64,000 bases of DNA from Paenibacillus_E sp052115445 (GTDB lineage: Bacteria > Bacillota > Bacilli > Paenibacillales > NBRC-103111). A program made the translations under genes and the position numbers. Shown one piece after another: positions 42,930 through 51,739 of the stretch. The notes under the pieces were generated by a model that was not told the origin of the DNA, did not search any database, and saw only the letters and a list, made by a program, of their open reading frames with translations. The stretch spans positions 124,001 to 188,000 of the forward strand of contig NZ_JBFRGR010000002.1 in assembly GCF_052115445.1 (NCBI RefSeq), in the 5' to 3' direction. Positions within the stretch are counted from its first letter, which is position 1. Each line of letters starts with the position of its first letter.

Positions 42930-44879
42930 CTAATATATAAATTTCATCTTCTCATATTTATCAATGACATCTGCTATCACGTTAATGCAGATCGGCTTGC
43001 TGATGTAGGCATCCATACCTTCAGACAGATATTTCTCACTGTCACCTTTAATAGCGTGAGCTGTCACTGCCACAATGTACGGGCGTTTCTTACCGTTTAA
43101 CATGTCATTAATTAATTTCGTCGCCGTTAATCCGTCCATCCAAGGCATTTGAATATCCATAAAGATGATATCATAAGGATAACGCTTAACTGCTTCCACC
43201 GCTTCTTTGCCGTTATGTACTAAGGTCGTTTTGTGCCCGAGTTTCTCTAACATTTTCTTTATCACAACTTGATTCACTTCATTGTCTTCAGCAATCAAGA
43301 TTTTCAAGGATTGTTCCGTTGAATTTTCGACAATGTCATCAGGTTGGGGCCACATATCATAGTGTGATGAGTCTGCTTGATTCGATTGGACCCCCAAGTT
43401 CGCCGTGAACAGGAAAGTTGATCCTGTTTGATCTTTGGATGATTCATGCCAGATTTCACCGTCCATAAGCTCAACAAGCTTTTTACAGATAGCTAATCCT
43501 AAGCCGGTCCCCTCTGTTCGCCGAGTCATAAAGTGATCAACTTGATAAAAGGGATCAAATAAATGACCTACTTGTTCCTTCGGTACGCCGATACCTGTAT
43601 CCTTGATGGCAAATTGAAGACGTACTGAATTCTGTTCTTGCGACACAGGTTCAACACTGATCGAAATCGCTCCGTTCGGCGTGAACTTTATGGCATTGCT
43701 GAGTAAATTCATCAAAACTTGTCTCAACTTCGTAATATCACCATGAACCAAGTCAGGAACCTTAGGCGATATCAATGTCGTGATCTCCAAATTTTTCTCA
43801 TGAGCTTTAGACATGACCAAATTAAGCGTTTCTGATAAAATATCTCTCACATTCAAAGGTTCTTCCATTAATTCGGCTTTGCCGGATTCGATTTTGGAGA
43901 AGTCCAGAATATCGTTGATAATCATAAGCAGCGTAGCGCCACTCTTTTTAATAATTTGAACATATTCAATCTGCTCTTCATCCAATTCGGTCTCTAGTAG
44001 CACATCCGTCATACCGATAACCCCGTTCATAGGCGTACGGATTTCATGACTCATCATGGCCAAAAACTCGCTTTTGGCTTTATTCGTCTTTTCGGCGGCT
44101 TCTTTCTCAATAATCAACTTCTTCTGCTCCGTCATGTCTTTCGCTATAATGTAAAAGCCCTTCGTCTGGGTCTGGATGATGATTGGAGCTAGCGTTACCA
44201 ACACTTCAACTGAATAACCATCCTTGTGTTGAATCAACGTGATTTCTTTTTCAACTCTTTCGATTTCTACATGATCGTTTAAAGCTAGAAGCAAATTCGT
44301 TGAATTTTTTTCACCGATTAGTTTGGACATTCCACTGCCGATTAACTCTTCAATGAGATATCCGGTCATGTGTTGTACCATATTATTGCCATTGATAATA
44401 ATGCCGTCCAAACCAAAAGAAATAATAGCATCGTGGTTGTATTTCTTTAGCGACGTATACCGCTCAATACTTTCTTGCAGCTTTAGCTCTGCTAGCTTGT
44501 TCTTGGTTACATCGATAAATTGAGTAATATAGTATAAAGGCTTCCCGTCATTCTTATCACGAACTAATGAAACATAGACGGAGGTCCAAACGATATGGCC
44601 ATTTTTATTATAGTACCGATTTTCTAATTCAAATGAAGGAATTACGCCATCCAATAATTCTGTTAGTAAACCTCTGGTATTGTTCTTATCATCAGGATGT
44701 CGAATATCATCTGGCGTAAAGTTCATGAATTCTTCTTTCGAATAGCCGAAAATATGGCAAACCGCAGGGTTAACATTCATCCATTTGCGATCCAGAGAGA
44801 TTAAAGCGATCCCAATCGGTGCATTTATATATAAATGCTCAAATAAAGCTTCAGGGTCAAATAACTTTAGATCCTGCAT
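42930..44879 (-). CDS. Soluble PAS-PAS hybrid histidine kinase
   Basis: This 649-aa protein has no membrane segment. Domains in order: PAS with PAC (residues about 15-130), a second PAS/PAC (about 140-255), HisKA with phosphoacceptor MMSHEIRTPMNGVIGMTD, HATPase (NLLSNAIKFTPNG, DTGIGVPKE, GTGLGLAICKKL), and a C-terminal receiver (ILIAEDNEVNQVV, phosphoacceptor in DIIFMDIQMPWMDG). It lacks an Hpt domain, so phosphate would pass to another protein. ATG at 44879 follows AGGAGG by 9 nt. No partner regulator is adjacent; stimulus unknown. Confidence 0.93.
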   Translation of the reverse strand: MQDLKLFDPEALFEHLYINAPIGIALISLDRKWMNVNPAVCHIFGYSKEEFMNFTPDDIRHPDDKNNTRGLLTELLDGVIPSFELENRYYNKNGHIVWTSVYVSLVRDKNDGKPLYYITQFIDVTKNKLAELKLQESIERYTSLKKYNHDAIISFGLDGIIINGNNMVQHMTGYLIEELIGSGMSKLIGEKNSTNLLLALNDHVEIERVEKEITLIQHKDGYSVEVLVTLAPIIIQTQTKGFYIIAKDMTEQKKLIIEKEAAEKTNKAKSEFLAMMSHEIRTPMNGVIGMTDVLLETELDEEQIEYVQIIKKSGATLLMIINDILDFSKIESGKAELMEEPLNVRDILSETLNLVMSKAHEKNLEITTLISPKVPDLVHGDITKLRQVLMNLLSNAIKFTPNGAISISVEPVSQEQNSVRLQFAIKDTGIGVPKEQVGHLFDPFYQVDHFMTRRTEGTGLGLAICKKLVELMDGEIWHESSKDQTGSTFLFTANLGVQSNQADSSHYDMWPQPDDIVENSTEQSLKILIAEDNEVNQVVIKKMLEKLGHKTTLVHNGKEAVEAVKRYPYDIIFMDIQMPWMDGLTATKLINDMLNGKKRPYIVAVTAHAIKGDSEKYLSEGMDAYISKPICINVIADVIDKYEKMKFIY

Positions 44880-44935
44880 CAACGTATTCCTCCTTTTGAA
44901 TTAACGCGATAGCAGCCTCTTCCTTTTCCCTTGGC

Positions 44936-44968
44936 AGCTACTCCTATATTACCATAAAAGGAGTAGCT
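44936..44968 (-). terminator. Hairpin downstream of the GH88-like gene
   Basis: AGCTACTCCT (44936-44945) pairs with AGGAGTAGCT (44959-44968), a 10-bp perfect stem 28 nt after the GH88-like stop. No T run follows on the minus strand, so it may be a weak terminator or a 3' stabiliser. Confidence 0.55.
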
Positions 44969-44996
44969 GTCCGTTAGCTTAATCTATCTAGGTTTC

Positions 44997-46448
44997 CTAG
45001 TACCTCGTATACGCATAAAGTTGCGCCCACAGGCCTAGTCCCATTTGCGATTGTACACGATATCCGCTCTGTTGCAACGCCATTCCTCCTGCGTTATGTT
45101 GGGCAATGCCTGTCAAAATACCATCAGGCGTCAAATATGTAGATAGCTCCAGGAAATTATGCCGGGCCAGCGTCATGTACTCGTTCGGCAACAATTGACG
45201 ACTAGCAGCCAATGCAAATGCAGCCGAAATCCCTGCTGATCCCGAAGTATCAATGCCTGTCGTGGCATCATCCAGGAAGCAAGACCACAATCCGTCAGGC
45301 TGCCTCCACGCTACGGCCACCTGAGCAATGCGAATAATTTCAGCCTCTAACTCAGCCATTCCTGCCAGATTCGCGAATTGAGAATCATTCAGCTCGATGC
45401 AAGTTTTGACTAAACCTAGGCAATACCAAGCAAAAGCCCTCGCCCAGCTGCGAAATGTATGTTCTTGTGATTTCCGATGATAGCGCAGGAACACATGCTG
45501 CTCGCGTGCCAGGCAATCTCGTCGTAGCAGGATCTGCGCAATAGCTTGCTCCGCCATATCTTGACGGTTAAATTGCCTCGCTATTACGGCAAGCGGGTAC
45601 GCCACTGTATATGAGCCTTCTGCTGTGACCATGTCCTCATCAATGACAGCGCCACCGTTCCTGCGACCTGCAGCTTCAAAAAATTCAAGCGCTTTGAGAA
45701 TCACAGGATGATCCCTGCGGTATTTGGCAATGACTGCCAGTGGCAGGGTTGCTTCAATCGTTGTAAACGTACCGTCAGCCTGTTGTCCGTGCAAGTCCTC
45801 ATAGAGCAAATCTCCCTGCTCGTTAAAAAACTGGCTGAAATGCAAATCCAAGATGGGATTCACTCGCTCTTCCCCCAGAATCGGCTGTAAACTGTGCAGC
45901 CCATCCAACACACATCCCTCCATCCACCCGAAAGGTTGTAACGAGGATAGTGAGAGCATCGTATTCAAAGCTTCATCGACACGTGAATCTGGTTCTCCTA
46001 TCAACAAGTGTGGAGCGAATAGCACACGTTCCGTCACATCATCATGTGCATCAAATACCCAAAGCGGCTCCTTGCCACCTATGAGCTCAAGTCGCACTCC
46101 CTCATTTAGCACGGCTGCAGTCTGTTCCTCCGTTAGCAGAAGCTCAAAGGGCTGAAATACATAGGCATACCGAATATCTATGACTCCAATCCGTTCATTG
46201 GATTGACACAAGATTACATCAACATTCTGGGCATCCCGATAATCTAATGCGATTGAGATCCGCAAACGACTGCCTTGTCCTGCTGCTTGCTTTAACTGAT
46301 CCTCTTGCAGGTGCCATGTCAAGGTTAGTTGCTCCTGACCTTCTCCCAAGTGTACCGCACGCCACCCTCTTGCAATCTGTTTTCCCTCAGGCAGTAGAGT
46401 CTTAGACTCGCTGATAACGAGCGCCGGATAATAATGAACCTGTCTCAT
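44997..46448 (-). CDS. GH88/GH105-like unsaturated uronyl hydrolase
   Basis: This 483-aa protein without signal peptide has an N-terminal beta-rich extension of about 150 residues, followed by an (alpha/alpha)6-barrel. The strings SWARAFAWYCLGLVKT and GIDTSGSAGISAAFALAAS match the WgRGngW and ETSGTA signatures of GH88/GH105 enzymes (YteR-like). Those enzymes remove unsaturated uronic acid from lyase products of pectin or glycosaminoglycans by hydration. It is the last gene of the seven-gene cluster, 15 nt after the AraC regulator. The Glu to Asp change in the ETSG motif is noted. Confidence 0.75.
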   Translation of the reverse strand: MRQVHYYPALVISESKTLLPEGKQIARGWRAVHLGEGQEQLTLTWHLQEDQLKQAAGQGSRLRISIALDYRDAQNVDVILCQSNERIGVIDIRYAYVFQPFELLLTEEQTAAVLNEGVRLELIGGKEPLWVFDAHDDVTERVLFAPHLLIGEPDSRVDEALNTMLSLSSLQPFGWMEGCVLDGLHSLQPILGEERVNPILDLHFSQFFNEQGDLLYEDLHGQQADGTFTTIEATLPLAVIAKYRRDHPVILKALEFFEAAGRRNGGAVIDEDMVTAEGSYTVAYPLAVIARQFNRQDMAEQAIAQILLRRDCLAREQHVFLRYHRKSQEHTFRSWARAFAWYCLGLVKTCIELNDSQFANLAGMAELEAEIIRIAQVAVAWRQPDGLWSCFLDDATTGIDTSGSAGISAAFALAASRQLLPNEYMTLARHNFLELSTYLTPDGILTGIAQHNAGGMALQQSGYRVQSQMGLGLWAQLYAYTRY

Positions 46449-46463
46449 CTTCCATCCCGCTCC

Positions 46464-48770
46464 CTATTTGAATTGATCCCGATATTGGCTCGGTGTAACT
46501 TGTACAACCTTTTTAAAATTCCGATTGAAGTTTGAAGGCGTGCTGTATTGCAGCCTTTCTGCAATATCCGCGATCTTCATATCGGTCTCTTGTAACCAGC
46601 GTTTCGCAACTTCGATGCGATGGTTCGACACATACTCTGAGAAATTCACACCGGTATCCTTTTTAAACACACGGCTAATATAACTAGGATGGTAATGAAA
46701 CCGCGCGGCAAACATCTCGACACTTAAATCCTGATCAAAATGTTCCTCGATCTCTATAATCATCAGCTTTGAAATATTCACATCCTGCTTACGTTGACGC
46801 TCCTCCGTCCATGCAAGAAGCGGCCCAATAATCTGTTTCCAGAACCACTCCTCGATCTGCTTGGCCGAATGCATGCGAACCAAAATTTCTGAAGTGAAAA
46901 TCTCCTTTTGGAAAACTTCTTGTACGGATTCACCTGCATCCTGAACAAGCCCCGTTAAGTTGTTAAATAAACGTCCGATAAAATGCTGATAATCGTAGTG
47001 ATTCATCTGATTTTTCAGAAAATCTGCAATAATCGCCTGTAATCTTTCCTGCGCCTGCTCTTCATTCGACTGCTTGATAGCCTCCATAATCTGAAATTCA
47101 AGCTCTTTCGGATAACGGAACATCTGTGCTTTATTTGGCTCCACTTCGTCAATGAACAGAATGGACTCCGATCCCAGTCTAACGCGATAGGCCAAGGCAT
47201 CCAGACTTTCTTGATGAGCGAGCGGTGCATACATAAAATTCGAGTACCTCCTGCTAATCCCTATGCTTATTTTCAGATTCAAATATTGCTTAATGCTATT
47301 GCGTATTTCTTCCGATTTGTTAAAGACCTGCACTTTTAATGGCGTATCATCTTCTAGGCCGCCACCTAAGAAAAGAAAGACTCCCTGGTTCTGAACAATA
47401 GAGCTGAGACGCATGGACTGAGGGACAATTTCTTCGATCATATTATGAATGGCATAAAGCATCAGATCTATATCCTTTTCGGTGTAGCGTGTCCCTTCCA
47501 TCGTATCAATTTGCAGAGCCAGTACACACCAATGATCCCAATTGATTGGAAAATCATGGCGTTCTAATTGATCTTCCATCGACTCTAGCCGAATATCGCC
47601 AGATAGCAGCTTAAACACAAAAAATTCACGCGTTTGGCTGTGCAGAAATACCATTTCCTCTTTTAGCTTCGTACTTGATTTCGTCAAATGAGTCAAATGC
47701 TCGCTGATATAGGTCAACTCATTATTCTGCCTCTGTTTGTGATCCGGTTGAATAGAGCGATAGATTCGATTAATTGGTGAATATAACTTATGTGAAAAAA
47801 AGAAAGATGTAGTGATAACAAGTGTGATCAAAATGGCTACAAAAATAATCGTATAGAACTTGATGCCATTCGATTTGCTCATCACATACTCCAAAGGGGT
47901 AATGGATGCATACATCCAATTGTTATATAGCGCATGATTATAATGAATGACAAACTCCTGGCCATCCTGTTTATAGAAGAAAAAACCTTCCTGCTCACCG
48001 CTTGCGAGCATTTGCTGATAATAGTTCTCTGCCTTCACATTTGTTCCGATGTCATGATTGTTCAGGCTGGCGACGACAGATCCTAGTTCATTGATAATCA
48101 ATGTACGTCCTTTACTGACATCACCAGCAAGACGCTTACTGAGCTCTTGCAAAGGAATATTGATCGAAATAATGCCGTCAGGGTTGATCGCATTCAACGG
48201 AATATGCTTAATTAGCTTAAATACATAACCGGACTTCTCATCCTCTGTCAGCTTCCAATAGGAGCGACGAGAGTCATCTCGATAGGAGATCAATAACTTT
48301 TGCAAATCATATAGACGTTTATCATGCGTCTCGATCAATGGTCGGTCTTTCATCGGATAGACAGCACCGCCCTCAACAATCCAATCCTGACGGTAACTCA
48401 TCACATGCACATCTTGAATACCCAATTCAAACACTTGAATATGGACGAGCTCATAGAGCAGTTTCTCAAAGAGTTCATGGTATTCATAGTCAAAAGGTGC
48501 ATCCAATACCGTTTGCATCGAAATCGCATTCGTCATGACAGTTCCGCTAATCGTTTGTGTCGCTAAAGTATCAATAGTTTTAAGCAAATATTCGACTTTC
48601 TCCTTATTCTGCTTCAGGATGAGCCTATTGCTGGCGATAATCTCTTCTTCCAGGATGGCTGATGATTTATTAAAGGAGAGATAGCCTAGAAGCACGACAG
48701 GAAGTATCCCGATAATACAGCTGAGCAACACTAGGTTTTTGAAAAATCTGGATGTCTGAAATCTTCTCAT
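46464..48770 (-). CDS. Membrane-anchored AraC-family regulator, YesS-like
   Basis: This 768-aa protein has two membrane segments (residues about 10-32 and 285-310) flanking an extracellular Cache-type sensor. It ends in an AraC double helix-turn-helix (VEMFAARFHYHPSYISRVFKKDTG, IADIAERLQYSTPSNFNRNFKKVVQVTP). ATG at 48770 is chosen from GAGGG 7 nt upstream and the basic residues before the first membrane segment. It lies between the solute-binding gene and the GH88-like gene, so it probably controls its own cluster. Confidence 0.88.
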   Translation of the reverse strand: MRRFQTSRFFKNLVLLSCIIGILPVVLLGYLSFNKSSAILEEEIIASNRLILKQNKEKVEYLLKTIDTLATQTISGTVMTNAISMQTVLDAPFDYEYHELFEKLLYELVHIQVFELGIQDVHVMSYRQDWIVEGGAVYPMKDRPLIETHDKRLYDLQKLLISYRDDSRRSYWKLTEDEKSGYVFKLIKHIPLNAINPDGIISINIPLQELSKRLAGDVSKGRTLIINELGSVVASLNNHDIGTNVKAENYYQQMLASGEQEGFFFYKQDGQEFVIHYNHALYNNWMYASITPLEYVMSKSNGIKFYTIIFVAILITLVITTSFFFSHKLYSPINRIYRSIQPDHKQRQNNELTYISEHLTHLTKSSTKLKEEMVFLHSQTREFFVFKLLSGDIRLESMEDQLERHDFPINWDHWCVLALQIDTMEGTRYTEKDIDLMLYAIHNMIEEIVPQSMRLSSIVQNQGVFLFLGGGLEDDTPLKVQVFNKSEEIRNSIKQYLNLKISIGISRRYSNFMYAPLAHQESLDALAYRVRLGSESILFIDEVEPNKAQMFRYPKELEFQIMEAIKQSNEEQAQERLQAIIADFLKNQMNHYDYQHFIGRLFNNLTGLVQDAGESVQEVFQKEIFTSEILVRMHSAKQIEEWFWKQIIGPLLAWTEERQRKQDVNISKLMIIEIEEHFDQDLSVEMFAARFHYHPSYISRVFKKDTGVNFSEYVSNHRIEVAKRWLQETDMKIADIAERLQYSTPSNFNRNFKKVVQVTPSQYRDQFK

Positions 48771-48830
48771 TATGAGTCCCTCACTCTTCCCCATACTCCT
48801 TACACGATTCATCATACCATGGAAGTAAGT

Positions 48831-48861
48831 AAAGGGGCTGCATCCTTAGATACGCCCCTTT
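48831..48861 (-). terminator. Hairpin after the third lipoprotein gene, possible partial terminator
   Basis: AAAGGGGC (48831-48838) pairs with GCCCCTTT (48854-48861), 10 nt after the lipoprotein stop. The minus strand continues ACTTACTT. It would lower read-through into the AraC regulator gene. Confidence 0.65.
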
Positions 48862-48870
48862 AAGCCTTGC

Positions 48871-50370
48871 TTACTTTTTCTTGTATAGCTCGGAAAGTTC
48901 TTTGGCTACTTGATCGCCGCCTATTTTTTTCCATTGTTGAACAACTGCATCGAAGCCTGCATCATCGATTTTGCCCATAATGTACTGAGCTCGCGCATCA
49001 GACAAGAGGGTTTTCAACTGCGCATCCTTCTCTGTTTGCGTTGGAGAGATCAAGCCCATGGATGGATCCTGAACACTTGCGTCTGCAAGCTCTATCATCC
49101 GCTTTTTCAGCATGACATCCGTATCTGTCGTACCTGTTGGGTAAACAATCGCATCTGTCGTAATCAAATTTTTGAGGTCATCCACATTGAATTGCTCAGC
49201 CGCTGGTTTTTTGTCATTCTCTTGAGAAATACGGAGAAATTCAGCTTTGGCTTCATCACTATTCTCTGTATTGAAATAACGAAGAACCTCACGAAGTTCT
49301 TTTTCTGTCTTTACACTCGTCTTCGGAATCAAAGCACCGCCGAAATGGCCAGTAGTCGCAAACGATTTACCGTTGATAGGCGGACTTACGGTCATTGTAT
49401 ACTTATTTTTGGTATCTGCCATTTGGAGATAGTAGAACGGCACTACAGCATCAATGGATTCGATACTGATACCCACTTTATTGTTGTATAAATCTTTTCT
49501 AGCTTCATTTCGCACAACGATAGCAAAGTTTTTATTAATTAAATTCTCGTTATACAATTTACGTAGGAAAGTCAAACCTTCACGATACTCTTTGGTTTCC
49601 ACATCTCTGATGAAATTCCCACTCTTGTCCACCATCCAGTTGTTCGGTGCGCCAAACCATGCGAAAATATCAGCTGGGATACCATTTTCATAGAGCATAA
49701 GGCCATACGTATCATTGACACCATTTTTATCGGGGTCCTTCTCTTTAAATGCTTTCAAAACGTTGTAAAATTCATCGATCGTCTTCGGTTCCGCAAGACC
49801 CACATTATCCAGCCAATCCTTGCGAATGATCGTACCTATACGTACAAGTGGGCGTGGTCGCGGAATCACGTAGTATTTCCCATCAACCGCCAGATTGTTT
49901 AAGATATTCTTATCGTATTTTTTCAAATTAGGAAACTCGTTTAAGTATGGCGTTAAATCCCAGAACATGCCAGATCGTATCCCGTTAATAACCGATGTAA
50001 TGAATGGATTTTCGACCATAATCGACTGAGGCATCTCCCCGGAGGTCATCGTGACATTCAATTTCTCGCTGTATACATTGAACGGCACATACGTAATATC
50101 CAGCTTCGCATTCGCGATGCGCTCTGTCTCTTTGACAACAGGCCCATCTGCTTTCGGAGCTGTGTTCGAAAAATACACGTTCAGCATCGACACTTTAGCA
50201 GGTCCTGTCGGTGTAGCCGGGCTCGCTGCAGGTCCGGAACTTGCACCTGCACTTGGACTTGATGTCCCCGACGTGTTGTTTGATGTCGTACAGCCCGATA
50301 GTATAGCCGAAATAGCTAGAACCATCGTGAGTGATAGCCCCCATGACTTAACCACTGTGTTGTTTTTCAA
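48871..50370 (-). CDS. Extracellular solute-binding lipoprotein, third importer
   Basis: This 499-aa protein has a lipoprotein signal ending in LSGC, a Ser/Thr/Pro-rich linker, and the solute-binding strings IIRKDWLDNVGLAEPKTIDEFYNVLKAFKEKDPDKNG. The start is TTG at 50370, with GGAGG about 8 nt upstream. It is encoded after the Rieske gene, with a hairpin (50409-50436) in the gap. The ligand is unknown; the amidohydrolase and Rieske neighbours suggest something other than a plain sugar. Confidence 0.9.
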   Translation of the reverse strand: MKNNTVVKSWGLSLTMVLAISAILSGCTTSNNTSGTSSPSAGASSGPAASPATPTGPAKVSMLNVYFSNTAPKADGPVVKETERIANAKLDITYVPFNVYSEKLNVTMTSGEMPQSIMVENPFITSVINGIRSGMFWDLTPYLNEFPNLKKYDKNILNNLAVDGKYYVIPRPRPLVRIGTIIRKDWLDNVGLAEPKTIDEFYNVLKAFKEKDPDKNGVNDTYGLMLYENGIPADIFAWFGAPNNWMVDKSGNFIRDVETKEYREGLTFLRKLYNENLINKNFAIVVRNEARKDLYNNKVGISIESIDAVVPFYYLQMADTKNKYTMTVSPPINGKSFATTGHFGGALIPKTSVKTEKELREVLRYFNTENSDEAKAEFLRISQENDKKPAAEQFNVDDLKNLITTDAIVYPTGTTDTDVMLKKRMIELADASVQDPSMGLISPTQTEKDAQLKTLLSDARAQYIMGKIDDAGFDAVVQQWKKIGGDQVAKELSELYKKK

Positions 50371-50408
50371 AATTACTCCTCCTTAGTTGTTGAAACATGT
50401 TTATTTAA

Positions 50409-50436
50409 GGCGGCTGTATGTCTAGTATAGCCGCTT
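50409..50436 (-). promoter_or_regulatory. Intra-operon hairpin before the third lipoprotein gene
   Basis: GCGGCT (50410-50415) pairs with AGCCGC (50429-50434) between the Rieske stop and the lipoprotein start. Such hairpins at operon joints can act as attenuators or protect the downstream mRNA so that more binding protein than permease is made. Confidence 0.45.
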
Positions 50437-50444
50437 TGAAACCA

Positions 50445-50840
50445 TTACACCCACATATAAATGCCATCTGCCTGAAATTCCAGCTCCGCTTTCTCTAAGC
50501 TTTCCTGCTCAGCACTTGTACGATCTAACTTGCCTTGACGAAGTTTGGTCTGAGGATCTACTAGATGCTCCCCAGTAGTTAGATCGAATTCCCAGCCATG
50601 CCAAGGGCACCTGACAATCTCATTTTCACGCCCAAGCTTATACTCGTAGACGAGAGAAGGTAGACGCGTCCCCGTAATGACGCCTTTGCAGACGGGAGCA
50701 CCGAAGTGCGGGCACGCATTGCGCCATGCGTAATATTCGCCCTTCACCTTATAAATGCCGTATTCGGCATTTTTCACTTTAACAATTTTACAGGCACCCT
50801 CCATAATCTCATCTTTTGCAGCTACCCAAACCTTTTCCAT
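50445..50840 (-). CDS. Rieske [2Fe-2S] protein
   Basis: This 131-aa soluble protein has the Rieske ligand motifs C43-P-H45 and C78-PW-H81, with GW after the second. The stretch between the two motifs is 32 residues, longer than the 15-18 usual in ferredoxin-type Rieske proteins, because of an insert containing GTRLPSLVYEYKLGREN. It would carry one electron for an oxygenase or reductase; no oxygenase subunit is encoded in the window. It sits between the permease and lipoprotein genes of the third importer, an unusual place for a redox protein. Confidence 0.9.
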   Translation of the reverse strand: MEKVWVAAKDEIMEGACKIVKVKNAEYGIYKVKGEYYAWRNACPHFGAPVCKGVITGTRLPSLVYEYKLGRENEIVRCPWHGWEFDLTTGEHLVDPQTKLRQGKLDRTSAEQESLEKAELEFQADGIYMWV

Positions 50841-50862
50841 TCGATTGTGTTCCTCCTTTCGA

Positions 50863-51738
50863 CTATCCCTTCACAGAGCCAACTAAGGCGCCTTTCGCAA
50901 AGTATTTTTGTAAAAATGGATAGACGATTAAGATCGGCAAAGTTGCCACCGTAATCACGGCCATTTTCACTGTTTCTGGGGGTATCGCAGATTCCCCGGC
51001 TATCGAGCCTTGCTCAACAAAGCCTGCCTGAGAAACCATGACAATCTGTCTGAGCAGCACCTGAATAGGCCATCGCTCTGTATCGTTAATGTACAAAACG
51101 GCATGCATGTACGTGTTCCATTGAAGTACAGCATAGAACAATGTCAGTGTGGCAATCGCCGGCATGGAAAGCGGAATAATAATGCGGAAAAGCATACGCA
51201 AGTCACCGCACCCGTCGATTTTCGCTGATTCTTCAAGCTCCTCGGGAATGTTCTTGAAGAAGTTAATCATAATAATGAGATAGAATGCGATAATCGCTCG
51301 TGGCAAGATCAGCGACCAATACGAATTCAACAGGCCAAGCTCTTTCACGACGAGATAATCGGGGATCATGCCTCCCTGGAAAATCATCGTCACTACTATA
51401 AGGAACATCAGGGTACGTCGGAAGTGAAAACGGTTCCTCGATAACGGATACGCAAACAACGTCGTAAGCAATAAACTTGTCAGCGTACCAACAACGGTGA
51501 TGAATACGGTAATTCCTAAGCTTTTGGGCAGCGCATTGGTTGTAAAGATGTACGCATAGGCCTTCAGAGAGAACTCCGTTGGAAACAGCAGGAACGATCG
51601 TGAGTTGTACTCGGCAACAGAGGCAAAGGAACTGGAAATCACATGGATAAATGGCACAACCGTAATTAATGCAAACAAGCTAAGCAGGATGATATTGATT
51701 CCATCAAACAAATAATTTCCCCAACGTTTATCCGTCAT
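50863..51738 (-). CDS. Sugar ABC transporter permease, LplC type, third importer
   Basis: This 291-aa protein has six predicted membrane segments and the EAA loop LEESAKIDGCGDLRMLFRIIIPLSMP, and ends PFLQKYFAKGALVGSVKG. The ribosome site GAGGAGGG lies inside the 3' end of the preceding permease gene, and only 1 nt separates the two, so they are coupled. Confidence 0.92.
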   Translation of the reverse strand: MTDKRWGNYLFDGINIILLSLFALITVVPFIHVISSSFASVAEYNSRSFLLFPTEFSLKAYAYIFTTNALPKSLGITVFITVVGTLTSLLLTTLFAYPLSRNRFHFRRTLMFLIVVTMIFQGGMIPDYLVVKELGLLNSYWSLILPRAIIAFYLIIMINFFKNIPEELEESAKIDGCGDLRMLFRIIIPLSMPAIATLTLFYAVLQWNTYMHAVLYINDTERWPIQVLLRQIVMVSQAGFVEQGSIAGESAIPPETVKMAVITVATLPILIVYPFLQKYFAKGALVGSVKG

Positions 51739-51739
51739 T

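Noticed and set aside
19681..48770. One large polysaccharide utilisation locus spanning the three importers
   Set aside because: Unrelated stand-alone genes, terminators and a TetR redox regulon lie between them, so separate units are more likely.
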